DNA from: Dasyornis broadbenti
Taxonomy: Eukaryota > Chordata > Aves > Passeriformes > Dasyornithidae
Length of the DNA stretch: 64,000 nucleotides
NCBI GenBank assembly: GCA_013397935.1
Contig: VZRN01005839.1
Location: 705,357 to 769,356 of the forward strand
Direction of reading: 5' to 3'
Part shown: positions 1-10,195 of the stretch, in pieces
Layout: each line of letters begins with the position of its first letter
Numbering within the stretch: position 1 is the stretch's first letter
Notes under the pieces: generated by a model
What the model was told of the DNA's origin: nothing
The model's input: the letters and a program-made list of their open reading frames with translations, nothing else
The model's database searches: none
Program-made: the position numbers and the translations under genes

Positions 1-1441
1 TCACTCCCCCACCAGAGGAATTGGGGAGAGAATGGAAAGGCTAAAAGCCAGAAAACTTGTGGCTTGAGATAAAGACAGCTTAATAGGTAAAGAAAAAGTT
101 GTGCATGGAAGCAAAGCAAAACAAGGTTCAGTCAGCTCCAGGAAAGCAGGGCTCCATCGCATGCAATGGTTATTTGCAAGACAAGCGACATAACTCCAGC
201 GTCCCCCCCTTTCTCCTTTTTCCCCTTGCTTTACATACTGAGCGTGATGTCATGTGATATGGAATATCCCTTTGGTTGGTTGGTGTCAGCTGTCCAGATT
301 GTGTCTTCTCCCAACCTCCCATGCACTTGCAGCCCTCTTGCCAACATGTCGGCATGAAAAGCAGAAAAGGTCTTGGCTCTGTACAAGCCTTACTTGGCAA
401 TAACAAAAACATCTCTGTATTATCAACTCTGTGCTCAGCCCAAATGCAAAACACAGCCCCATACTAAATACTGTGACAAAAATTAACTCAACGCCAGCCC
501 AAACCACCACAGGGTGGAAAGCGGTATTTTTGCTTTATGTATGTACATATAATGTAGTTGAGCTGAGGACAATATGTAGGAGAGCAGATACAACACTAGC
601 AATGTTTTGGTAGTGATGGGAAGAGGAGTTGTGTTGGTCAGGGGACAGCTTCAACAAAGGAATTGGTTGTGTGTGCCCTGATTACATGAGAGATTAAACA
701 GATATTAAGCAGAAGTCCATTGCAAATTCTTATCACTGAGCCTGAACCCAGCATTTTTAGCACTCTTTATCCATCCCTAAGAAACATTTTGGGTAGTGTT
801 AATCCCACCGTATGAGCTGGCAAAGGAATTTGTGCAAAGACTGCACACAAGACTGTTTTTTCTTCTGGAAATGGAAAAAACAAGATTGGAGAATTGACAG
901 AAGAACTGTGGTCTCACAAGCCATTATTTTTTACCCTGAAATCTTTCCTTTACTCTAGTAAATCTGTGGCAGGAGTTGTATTTTATCCTGCTGGGAAGGG
1001 GAGCAGTTTTGCCTTACTTTTCATATTGTGTAACATTTCAGGCTTTGACTTGATAATTGTAAAGAATTTTGTAGGGTAGGCAAAACGGCAAAACAGAAAC
1101 ATCTAAATCTCTAAACATCTAAACCATCTAAAACACATAAATTTCTTTATGTGAAAACTTAGAGCTGGCACAATGATTACACTTCCTTGGGGCTGCTAAA
1201 TCCTGTGGGAGCGTTTGAAAATTATAGCAGATTTCCCTGAGTGTGTGTAGCAAATATGACCTATGATTCCACCTATGTTTTGCTTTAGTTTGTTTTAATT
1301 CCTACCCTTCCACTTTCCTCCTTTCATCAGCTCTTTTTAAACTTTGTCCTGTCCTTGATTTTTTTTCCTGGAATAATCTAGCTCTCTCGGGCTTAGTCTT
1401 CATTAAAAAGGAAAAAAAAAAAGTTATCTAACATGTCTTAC
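1..1441. other. Unique non-coding sequence, no gene seen
   Basis: The six frames hold only short open stretches with biased, low-complexity-like translations and no domain signature. Short A and T runs occur, for example near 1411-1422. No repeat family was recognised by eye. It probably belongs to the same intergenic or intronic landscape as the rest of the window. Confidence 0.6.
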
Positions 1442-1634
1442 CTAACAGCCCTGTTTTTTCCAGTAAAGGTGAGAAAGGTGGTTTTCTTTTCAGGCCTGCC
1501 AATTCTTGTCTTTTCTTCTGAGATTGCTCGCCAGCGTCGAGATGGCTTTGTGTTGTGAATTCCTCTTTCACAGTTCTGCTCCGAACTGGGTTGCGACCAT
1601 CATGTTGCACCGAGGTTGCCATGCAGCTATCCAT
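1442..1634 (-). other. Possible minus-strand exon with splice donor (unidentified)
   Basis: On the minus strand an open frame starts at an ATG at 1634 (a second in-frame ATG is at 1622). It reads about 64 codons to a consensus-like donor, TTAG|GTAAGA, whose GT lies at 1441-1440. The translation is hydrophilic and basic, with no membrane segment and no domain I recognise; it contains QHDGRNPVRSRTVKEEF. The segment retains several CpGs (about 1526-1612), which is unusual against the CpG-poor background and can indicate constraint. A plausible acceptor-like AG lies upstream, but its pyrimidine tract is weak. It could be a first or internal coding exon of a minus-strand gene, a conserved non-coding element, or chance. 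No homologue is claimed. Confidence 0.22.
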
Positions 1635-3060
1635 TCAGAAAGGTTTCCAGTGAGAACCAGCAATATTTTTTCCTTTGAAGTGCTAATAACAGTTATTGTC
1701 GGGTTCTTCCTGTCCTGGGTGAGTTTACATAAGAGATTGTGGATGTGTGTGAGATAGCAAAAGTGGGAAAAAAGCAGATGGAAGAGTAGTAATAATTGGG
1801 GAGCAGATCAGTCCACAGCACATGGGCAAAGGAAATGCTGGGAGAAATAATTAGTGCTGTAATCTGATTTGCTAATAATCCATTTATAAAACAGTTATGA
1901 TATATACTTGTAGGAATGTGACTGATCATAACGACAAATGGCATTACTTCCTCCCCTCCCACTCCGTATTAAAGAACCTTAATTACTTGATGGCTCAAGA
2001 CTTTGTGGGTGACTCATGTTACAAAGAGTCAGATGCTCACAGCACATAATGGAGCTCTTGAAAAGCTTTCATAATGATGGCAGGCTTTGCACTACCTCCC
2101 TCCCATACATCCCTCTCTGCCAAAGAGTTATTAGGTAATTTAAAATAATTAAAAAGGAAATAATTAAAAGATTTTACACACACAGAAATAGCACTTGCAG
2201 CTAATTATGTAAGTCTATCACTTCTAACAGTGGAACACAGTTACCATTATCAGAGAATTGCGTTTGAATTGTGACAGATAATCCTCTGGTCCCATGTTGC
2301 ACTGTTGCAAGTGGGAACTGGTTGTCTAGGTTTTTATAGGATGAAAGAGGTGTATGGAGCCTGTGCTCTAGCCACGGCTCTGCCATGAGAGGTTTCTGCT
2401 CAAATTTGTTCCCTGCAGATTTTTACCTAATTAAAACATAGCAGGGAACAAAACCTCCTACATCTACTCTTAATGTGTTTGCGCAGGGTGTTCTGCTAAA
2501 CGCACAAATGTTAGTTGCATGTTTGCAACTGCTTGTAGGCTTGGGATATCTGAGTAACTTCCTGACAAGGGGACTATAGGCACGGGTTATGTTAAATGAA
2601 GTAAATGACAAAATTATCCTATGGTCTTGCTATCAGTAGTATGGACACCATCTTTGTAAGTATGGTGACAGGAGTATGAGCTAATTGTTTATTTCACCAA
2701 TCAGCAACATAGAGTTTTCATGTGGATAATGGAAGCTGCTTAATAGTGCAAAAGAATTGCATTGTAATTTTATCGCAAGAAGCTAATATCCTACCCAAAT
2801 AAAGTCTTCGACACTTTAGGCATTCAGAATCTGATTATTCAGAGAGAAATTTGGCCAAAGAAAGTGAGACAAACCTCCTTCCACCTTTGAAAAACATCTA
2901 TAACACATCACTGCTGCTCATCAAACTGCCCCTGACACTGGACAGTTAATAATCCAACCGTTGGACAGTGCTAATTCAAAGGCTATGGCCAAACTGTGAA
3001 GTAGCAGCAGAAAGTAATAGTGATTGTTGGGGTTTTGGACCTGATAACTTTTTTGTTTTC
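1635..3060. other. Unique non-coding sequence, no gene seen
   Basis: AT-rich sequence with TAAT-type runs around 2130-2180 and no recognisable coding or mobile element. An AP-1-like TGACTCA occurs near 2010, but single motifs of this length are expected by chance. Confidence 0.55.
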
Positions 3061-3071
3061 ATTTTTTTCCT

Positions 3072-3284
3072 CTTTTTTTCTCCTCTCCTCTCCTNNNNNN
3101 NNNNNNNNNNNNNNNNNNNNNNNNNNNNNNNNNNNNNNNNNNNNNNNNNNNNNNNNNNNNNNNNNNNNNNNNNNNNNNNNNNNNNNNNNNNNNNNNNNNN
3201 NNNNNNNNNNNNNNNNNNNNNNNNNNNNNNNNNNNNNNNNNNNNNNNNNTCCTCTCCTCTCCTCTCCTCTCCTCTCCTCTCCTC
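3072..3284. repeat. (TCCTC)n pentanucleotide microsatellite containing an assembly gap
   Basis: Perfect TCCTC units run into a block of 155 N (3095-3249) from the left and continue out of it on the right to about 3284. T-rich tracts flank both ends. The plus strand is pure pyrimidine. The gap lies wholly inside the array, so the assembler evidently broke in the repeat and the true array length is unknown. Open frames drawn across the N block are artefacts. Confidence 0.95.
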
Positions 3285-3600
3285 TTTTTTTTTCATTTTA
3301 TGTGTAGAGGTATTGGGGTCCCCTAAAGGTGCTCAAAGTAGAAAGTTCATTTAGCCACTCATTTAGTTCATTTAGGAGTTTGTATCTCTCTGTTCTTTCC
3401 CTGTAGATTAAACACAGAAAAAATAAACCAGCTTTTGTGAGCACCTGCATAGTTTACATCTTTGTTTGTAATATGGGCTAACAGCAATTTCCTGACATAT
3501 GAAATGCTTTTTGAGTTATGGATAGATTGTGCTTTTTAAAAGCTAAGCATTATAATCATCATGCAGTACTTTAGGAGTGATGTAAGAGTGGTTGTATTAA

Positions 3601-3975
3601 ATACCATCATTAATGATCTAAAAGAAAAGAATGAGAAGAATATGATTACAAAATTCAGACGATACTGAATTAGGAGGGCTAGAGGGAAAATGAGATTATA
3701 AAAAGAGACCTAAAGGGATTATAAAGGTAGGCGGGCGTTTTTATAGAAACTAAGATTCATCCTGGAAAACTGCAGGATAATAAATCTGAGGGAAAATAAT
3801 CTGAAACACGTATGTCCAAGAGGATGAAGAAGCCCGGGAAGCAGTAATTCTAAAAGAAACAAGATGATAATGGTTAGCCAACCAAGCTTGAATTTGCAAT
3901 ATCATAAAGCTGCAAAATATCCAGTGTAATTTTAAGTTGCAAATACCAAACTATCATGTCACAAGACTGACAATC
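3601..3975 (+). mobile_element. Ancient CR1/L3-like LINE relic (ORF2 reverse-transcriptase end)
   Basis: Read on the plus strand, this follows the order of the CR1/L3 clade ORF2 after the RT palm. It begins with a degenerate I-N-D-L segment at about 3610-3622, followed by a fragment matching the FADD catalytic region at about 3649-3670 (here badly decayed). It ends with a well-preserved stretch at 3895-3972 corresponding to the conserved AAKKANxILG-type segment and the SxxR that follows. Many substitutions and small indels interrupt every frame. Divergence is much higher than in the CR1 copy at 14.8 kb, so this insertion is old, probably predating birds. The alignment is from memory of the family, not computed. 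Confidence 0.6.
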
Positions 3976-6900
3976 TTTTTTGCAAACAGTTTATTACAAC
4001 AGAATGCAGAACAGCTCAAGCAGTTTTCAACTCTGAGCGGCAAGTTTTGATCTATTTAGTCACCGTGCAGTGTCCTTACTAAAACTAATACCAGTTTTAA
4101 AAGTTTCAAGATATTTGCTTAAAAGTGGTGAGGTTTTTTTTTTTTTGTTCATGCTGCTATGTGTGTCACACAGACCCACTGTGCTCTTCAATTGCTGTCC
4201 ACTCAGATGTGGGAAGCAATGTTGATATCAACTCTCATACCCTTTCTTCTGCATTTCCTCTTTAGTGAAAGGTTTGCATATGTGGATGGAGGCTGAAGGG
4301 GAAAGAAGGGGAAAATGTTTAATATTATTGTACTGAAATGTACAAAGAGCTGATACTGGCAATGGGTGGGTTGAAAACCAGCCCTTCCCAAGGAATGGGC
4401 AGTGGGGAAAAAGTGGTATGATTCACGGTGCAATTGAGATGTGCTCAGAGCACACAAGCAGGCTGTTACTACACCTTGTCTGAGTGGTAAAACCTCATAC
4501 ATTTGTATAGTGATGACTTTTGCATTGCCCTCATCATGCCCTCAGTTCCTTGGCCCTGGACCAGCAGCTCTCTGTGCTATTTCCATTGAGCCCCAGCTGA
4601 GCAGAAGACAGAGAAGCTTGTTCCTGAAAAGTGACACGATCCCTTACATATCCTGGGCTGAGACTACTGTGCATTTTGCAGAAGAGTAATGACATTCTGA
4701 AGCTGCTGCAGCACTCTGTGAGAAGCCAGTACGGTAAGCAGAGGACACTTTTGGTATGTTCCCAGGTATGAATATTGCCAAAGAGAAGCTTAGGAGTCAG
4801 CTGAGGAATTGTGTTGCTGCATTTGGTTCCCACTGTATTTTTTTAACTACTGAAGTTTTCAGACCAAGGTAGATTATATTTAAAGTCTTCCTATTAAATC
4901 ATCATAAACTTTTAAAGCTGCGAATATGACCTGCTCAAAAAACCAAATGTAAATAGCAAAGGTTTGGAGTGGTTATTGAAACTGCTGTCAGTGTGAATCA
5001 TACTGTCTTACCTAAGAAATGAGCTGCTGAGTTTAATAAAGCAGAAGTTGTGAAAATGAATATCTTCTCCAAATAAAGCAAAAATAACATCTTAATGTCT
5101 TCTGATGGTTCAAAATTTATGGTGGCAGCTAAGATATGAATGAAAGTTAAATAGTCCTATTAATTTGATTACTTGTTTCCAGAGCCATCAGACATGTGGA
5201 ACGTAATATCATGTGGGAAGTGGTGTAAGATTTACACTCGCCTGAGAGAAATCACTGCTCCGTCTATCAGATTTGATAGGTGTCAGAGGGCCCTTTGAAA
5301 ATGAATAATAAGAGAAGTGAATAATAAGAAAGACACGTAGCTGTTTAAAACTTTTAAACATTTGGGTGAATTCTTGAACTAATTAAAAGAAAAGTTTAAA
5401 TGGAAGTTTTGACATATATCTGGAATATGGTAGAACTGCTCAGCTGAACGTGCAAATTATTTCGTGCTCACTGGCATTTGTGAGGGGGGTTTTTGAGGTG
5501 CAAAAAATTTTATGGTCATTAAAATTAGAGTAAATTTGGGCTGAGCTTAGGCCTGTATGCTTTTATGCTGTTGTGGTACAGGAGAACTCAACCATATAAG
5601 GACTCTGCTGTTCAAGCCTTCGTAGAGACCTGAGCCGTATTGTGTATGCAAAACCCCTCATAAACAATGTCCCTTCAATTTATTTTATGTTAAAATTTGC
5701 TGAGCTTATAAATGTAATAAAGTCCTCTTGTCCAGGACAGTGCAATGAGCCCCAGCTGCTGTGGCAGTGGTCACAAACCCATGCTGATGAAGGGCCTGTT
5801 CCTTCTCTTGTGAATGCCAATGGCAGAACTCTTCTGTAACTTCAGTGGGAGTGGTGTTAAACCCTAGAGAAGACTTGCACAAAAATAATTGATCTGAACT
5901 GGTGAACAAACATGTCTCATGTTTTGTCTTTGTGCCTTCTTCTATTGGGGGGAATCCTTTCCCAGACCAACCTGGAGAAGTTCTGTTATGGAAGTGAGCA
6001 GAGCGATGTAAAACACAGCACCGTTCAGAGCCTGCATTTCCCACGAAACAGCAGCAGTTGCTGTACAGCCTGGCACAGAATAGGGCTGGATTAATCTCTT
6101 ATTCTTCATTTAAAAGGCTCTGTATAAAAAGACTAAGGTTTAGGATTTTACATCCATTTAATACCTGGCTAAGTATTGGGGGTATGTGTTCAGATATTAA
6201 TGTGACTAAGAAGATATATGCTCGGGTTAAGGTTATTTCAAAAAAAGAAGCTCTGTCATTAATAATTTTTGGTCAGGAGCTCTGCCCGTCATCAGGAGAT
6301 AAATCATCTTCCAGCAGCTGTGACAGCTCTTTAAGTCTGAGGCCCGAACAGCTTAATTGGGGAAATGATCAATTCTAAGATACATAGTCAAGATGACATC
6401 CTTGGTGCAGTAAATTCTTTCAGGAATGAACATGAATAAAATGAATATATTTATGGAACAGTGATGTAATTCAGAATCTTGGCTGTAAGGGAGCCTATGC
6501 ATCTTCATTCCTTCCCTGCCCCGTAGCAATTTTCCAAGACTCCAACCTCAGATAACTGTGAATGGTCTGAAAACTACTCTAGGTGAATGCAGATTTTGCA
6601 AGAATGAAGAATCTTTCCAAATACTATGAATGAATATAAAAAGTCTGCATTTCTCAGTGAGTATTACGAGTTGACGTTACCTTACTTTTTCTATATATGG
6701 CATAAACATAAAACAAAACCAAGACAAAACCAAAATGAAACCCAAAAACCCCAAAAGTGCCAAAACCTCTCACCTGTGAGTTGCTGGAAAATATTGCCAC
6801 TTTACAGTGACAATTACATGCACTGACCACGTCTGTAGTAACACACATCCTATATGCAGACTCTTCCTGTAATTTAGGTGCCTGAGCAGCACTTGCAAAT

Positions 6901-7899
6901 CCCATGGTTTGTCTTTGCACCTTTCTTGAATTAATGATTTGTTCAGCTGAGGTCACCTAGAAAGAGAAAAAATGATTCACCTTTTGGGAATGCAAGGAGT
7001 TTCCAAGGGGTGTGATTTGTTACATGGAACAACTGGTAAATTTTCCTCTGGACACTGTCATTACGTGATTCAGTGGTAGCACTGACTGCTGCCTGGAATT
7101 TACTTTGCAATGGAGAATGGCTCCCATTTGTGTATACATATTGCTGTAGTTTCCAATCCTGCCTGCTTTTTTCCCCAATGAGAATTACCAGGCACGAGGC
7201 GCACCAGCAGCCCTGGAAAGGTGCCGTGGCTGTGCTTCACTGGGTGGGCTCACACAAGGAGGGAACCAGAGCACAGGCAGGACACAAGGGGAACAAACTG
7301 CTGCTGGCCAGAGTCTGTGGGTGAGCTGCACATGGCTGCCCACCATTCAGTTCTGCTGCTGGTGTTGTAGCAGACCAGGTGCTTTGCAAGCTCTCAGTGT
7401 TGCTTGTGGTAGGGGCAAATTAGATTATTTTCATCCCTAAATGTGCCATGTGCCTGCACGTTCCCAAGGATGATAAAACACTACAGCAGCCATTTGTAAA
7501 TTACGATCAGTGGCTTAACGGAGAAAAAATGGCTTCAGGTTATGTGAAGAGCATCCATTCATTCACAGGTTCTTGATTAACCTTGCAGGATCCCATTGAG
7601 CTGTTACAGTGAATAAAGTAAGAGGCCACATGAAAAGCACTTTCATACTGACGTGAAGTAAAGCAGACCGACTGCTCTTACTGTGTATTTTGTCAAAATA
7701 ATTTTCATGCTGAAGTTTAAGCCACATAGCATAAATATTTCCCAGCTAGCAGGCAGTGATCATGAGGCACATACTGGAGTGCATGACTCAGGCCATCAAA
7801 AGAAAAGCTTTAACCATGAACTCTGTGAACTCTAAGGAAAACCTGCAGTTGAACTAATATAATGTATTGAAAGTGACTTGGATACTTCCCGTCTGTGGT
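3976..7899. other. Unique non-coding sequence, no gene seen
   Basis: The longest open frames (5706-6044 minus, 6058-6378 plus, 4203-4502 minus) have no domain features and no flanking splice-site pairs that I could support. A T run lies at 4134-4146. A homopurine and A/C-rich low-complexity patch lies at 6709-6760. The stretch near 6270-6375 has a mixed composition with TAATT cores, which could be regulatory but is not demonstrated. Confidence 0.5.
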
Positions 7900-7935
7900 G
7901 CTTTTTAATGAAATCTGTCCTCCCCCACTCTGAAT

Positions 7936-7957
7936 GTGTGTGTGTGTGAGTGTGTAC
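7936..7957. repeat. Short (TG)n microsatellite
   Basis: About ten TG dinucleotide units with one interruption. It is short and probably of limited length polymorphism. It lies just upstream of the enhancer-like stretch at 7960-8110. Confidence 0.8.
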
Positions 7958-7959
7958 TT

Positions 7960-8110
7960 AATAGATACAGGGCAGCGAAGTCCCCAGGATTAGCTAATGA
8001 AAATAGCACTGTAAAATGAATTGAGCAAATCGATACAGCCGGAATTTTGAGCACTGTGACAAACGCACCAACCCGAAATTCCCCTCTCCCTTCTCCCACT
8101 GCAGCCAATA
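7960..8110. promoter_or_regulatory. Candidate conserved non-coding element
   Basis: A dense cluster of short motifs: GGATTA, GCTAAT, AAATGAATT, an ATCGAT core, and four or five retained CpGs (GCGAAG, ATCGAT, GCCGGA, AACGCA, CCCGAA). This texture differs from the neighbouring AT-rich CpG-poor DNA and resembles homeodomain-rich developmental enhancers. A minus-strand open frame overlaps it, but its translation is not protein-like. Conservation is inferred from composition only; nothing here proves function. Confidence 0.25.
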
Positions 8111-9766
8111 TTTTACGTGCAAGTATGTGTTACAAACTTCCAAAATGAGACTGCTATTTGTAAATGAAAAGTGACTTGGGCCACAGGCTACTGCTTAGGG
8201 AAGCAAAGGAGAAGGAAGAGCTCTTCAAGTAGTGGAAGATGGGACTGCCCTTGGAAACTCCAGGTAATACTTGCCATTAGAAGGCCTAGGAGAGCCTCCT
8301 GAGCTATGCTGGTGTGAGGAACTATGTTCAGATGTGGGAAATAACATGGGGACTGGAGGATCTTGGGAATTTTCCCAGGATCCTTACTGTCTTTCTGACC
8401 CCTCTGAAGCTTCCAGCCCAGTTGTGAGAGCACTGGGTGAGGAGGGAAAGTTACCCACAAAAACAAAAGGCTGTGGATGGACCAAAAAAAAAGCCTGGGT
8501 GCCTTATGTAATCTCAACTTTTGGGGCTTGATAAACACATCCCTCTTTTTCCTCCAACGCTGCAGGAATCCTGGCTTTGGGGAATGCAGAGGAAGATTAC
8601 ATTTACTCCATTTAAGGAGGAATTTTTCATCTTTCATGCAGGGTAAGTGACACATAATTTCAAATGTGAATGTCATAATTAAGTCTAATTATTTTACCAT
8701 ACTTTTGCCTTCATTAGACATTGTGTTTGCAATAATTGCTGTAATCAACCATATGGTTAGTATTAACTCATTAACTACACGAGGGCAGATAATCCCTGCA
8801 GGAGGAATAGATGACTTCCAGGTCTGGAGGTGTCACGCTGAGTCCCATCACCCCGGGGAATGACAGGGTTTTGGCTCTCTGTCACCTCTCACAGATGAGC
8901 AGGTGGGAAAGATTTCACATGCATCACATAGCTGAGTGGGTTCAGGGGACATGAAAGCCCCAAATCTGTGCTTTGTACAAAGAAAGCAAATCTGTCTGTT
9001 ACCTGTGCAGTGCCACAAAATACATCCATGTGGGTGCTCCTTGTTCCCAGGGAGCAAGGCTGGGCCACTGGCTGAGTTGGGGCAGCCTCACTGGGCAGCT
9101 CCCTGTGGCCCAAAGCTGGGCACTTTTGGCAGGCAGACTGTCATGGTTTTACAGAAGCATGAAGTGAGTCTGTAGGAAAACTTCTCTGTGCATTAGTACT
9201 TACATTTATCCGGAGCACCAGCTTCAACCTTGTGCCATCAGCTGTAATTTCAAAAAGCTGCTACTAGCATCTGAGTGTGTAATGATGGTATCTACCAACT
9301 AATTCTCTTTTTGCTGGATACTAATAATTCTGTCGTCTTTTTGGTAATGATTCCACTCTCAAATTATTTTATACAGTTATAGTATAAAAAAATCTGGATT
9401 AAGTACTCTGTAATTGCTGGGGTTTGTAGGATATATGTTAATTTTTCTTTTGCAGTGTGCCAGGTTGCCAGAATCAGTTAATCAAGTATTTCATCTTTCT
9501 GTGTAGCACTTGCAATGTACAATGCTTACCGAGTAGCATCTCATCTGGCCTGCTTTTAGGTGTCTTGTATTTTCCCTGATGTCACTGCAAGTGGACTTCA
9601 GTTAGCTATAGAGCAAACTAGAGGGCAAAATTTAACTGGATGCTATTTTCCAGCCAAATCTTTAATCCATATGTTAGTTTCTTAATTGATTCCCCCTTTT
9701 GCTGTTTTCAGGAAAGCAAATAAAAAATGTATTCACTCATAGAGCCAACAGCGATGACATTCAGAG
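8111..9766. other. Unique non-coding sequence, no gene seen
   Basis: A 162-codon minus-strand frame (8188-8676) is the longest here but has no domain, no good initiation context and no flanking splice sites. The stretch 8660-8780 is AT-rich with repeated TAATT cores. Nothing else was recognised. Confidence 0.5.
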
Positions 9767-10024
9767 CTAATCCATGACCTCTTCAAAATCTTCTTTAGTG
9801 GCAATGCAGCAGGTTTCTTCAAAAGCTTTCTCAGCTTCATGGTGGAATTGGTGGTCAAAGACAGAGGCACAGTGCAAAATGATCCCAGTCCTGACTGATC
9901 GTAGCTGAAGTTTGCTCAAGTCCAGACAAAGGGCCCTTTCCTGGAACAGCCAATGCCTGCTGGGTACTCCTCTCAACAGTGGTGAGTGGACAAGGATGAT
10001 GTCCTTGTTGTGATGAACACCTGC
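9767..10024 (-). other. Open, protein-like minus-strand frame without ATG (unidentified)
   Basis: From an in-frame stop just upstream of 10024, about 85 codons stay open to a TAG stop at 9767. The translation is balanced and protein-like, ending in the acidic stretch ATKEDFEEVMD. It lacks an ATG near its start, so if genuine it would be a terminal exon or a fragment of a pseudogene or transposon-derived ORF. I see no strong acceptor immediately upstream and recognise no domain. The neighbouring 10.10-10.20 kb hairpin and tandem duplication suggest local rearrangement. It may be chance. Confidence 0.18.
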
Positions 10025-10097
10025 GTCTTACTCCTCTAGCTGGTGACAATAAGGAATGCTTTTAAACTTTGCTTTTTGAACCTGGGCTTCAGACAGA

Positions 10098-10131
10098 CCC
10101 CAGAGGTGGGGTGATGAGCCCACCTCTGGGG
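10098..10131. repeat. Perfect 13-bp GC-rich inverted repeat (hairpin)
   Basis: Arms 10098-10110 and 10119-10131 are exact reverse complements, separated by an 8-base loop (GTGATGAG). Ten of the 13 pairs are G-C, so the stem would be stable in RNA or single-stranded DNA. It is immediately followed by a 31-bp tandem duplication. Confidence 0.9.
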
Positions 10132-10133
10132 GG

Positions 10134-10195
10134 AGGGATCTTTGTGTCCCTTGGATTTTTTGCAAGGGATCTTTGTGTCCCTTGGATTTGTTGCA
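10134..10195. repeat. 31-bp tandem duplication
   Basis: Two adjacent units, 10134-10164 and 10165-10195, match at 30 of 31 bases and differ only by a T/G near the 3' end. The near-identity indicates a recent event, probably slippage or hairpin-associated replication error, given the perfect inverted repeat two bases upstream. Confidence 0.93.

Noticed and set aside
2968..3354. Frames of up to 128 codons across 3.0-3.35 kb on both strands
   Set aside because: They consist mainly of undetermined bases and TCCTC repeats.
8188..8676. 162-codon minus-strand frame
   Set aside because: Featureless translation and no conserved motif; likely chance.
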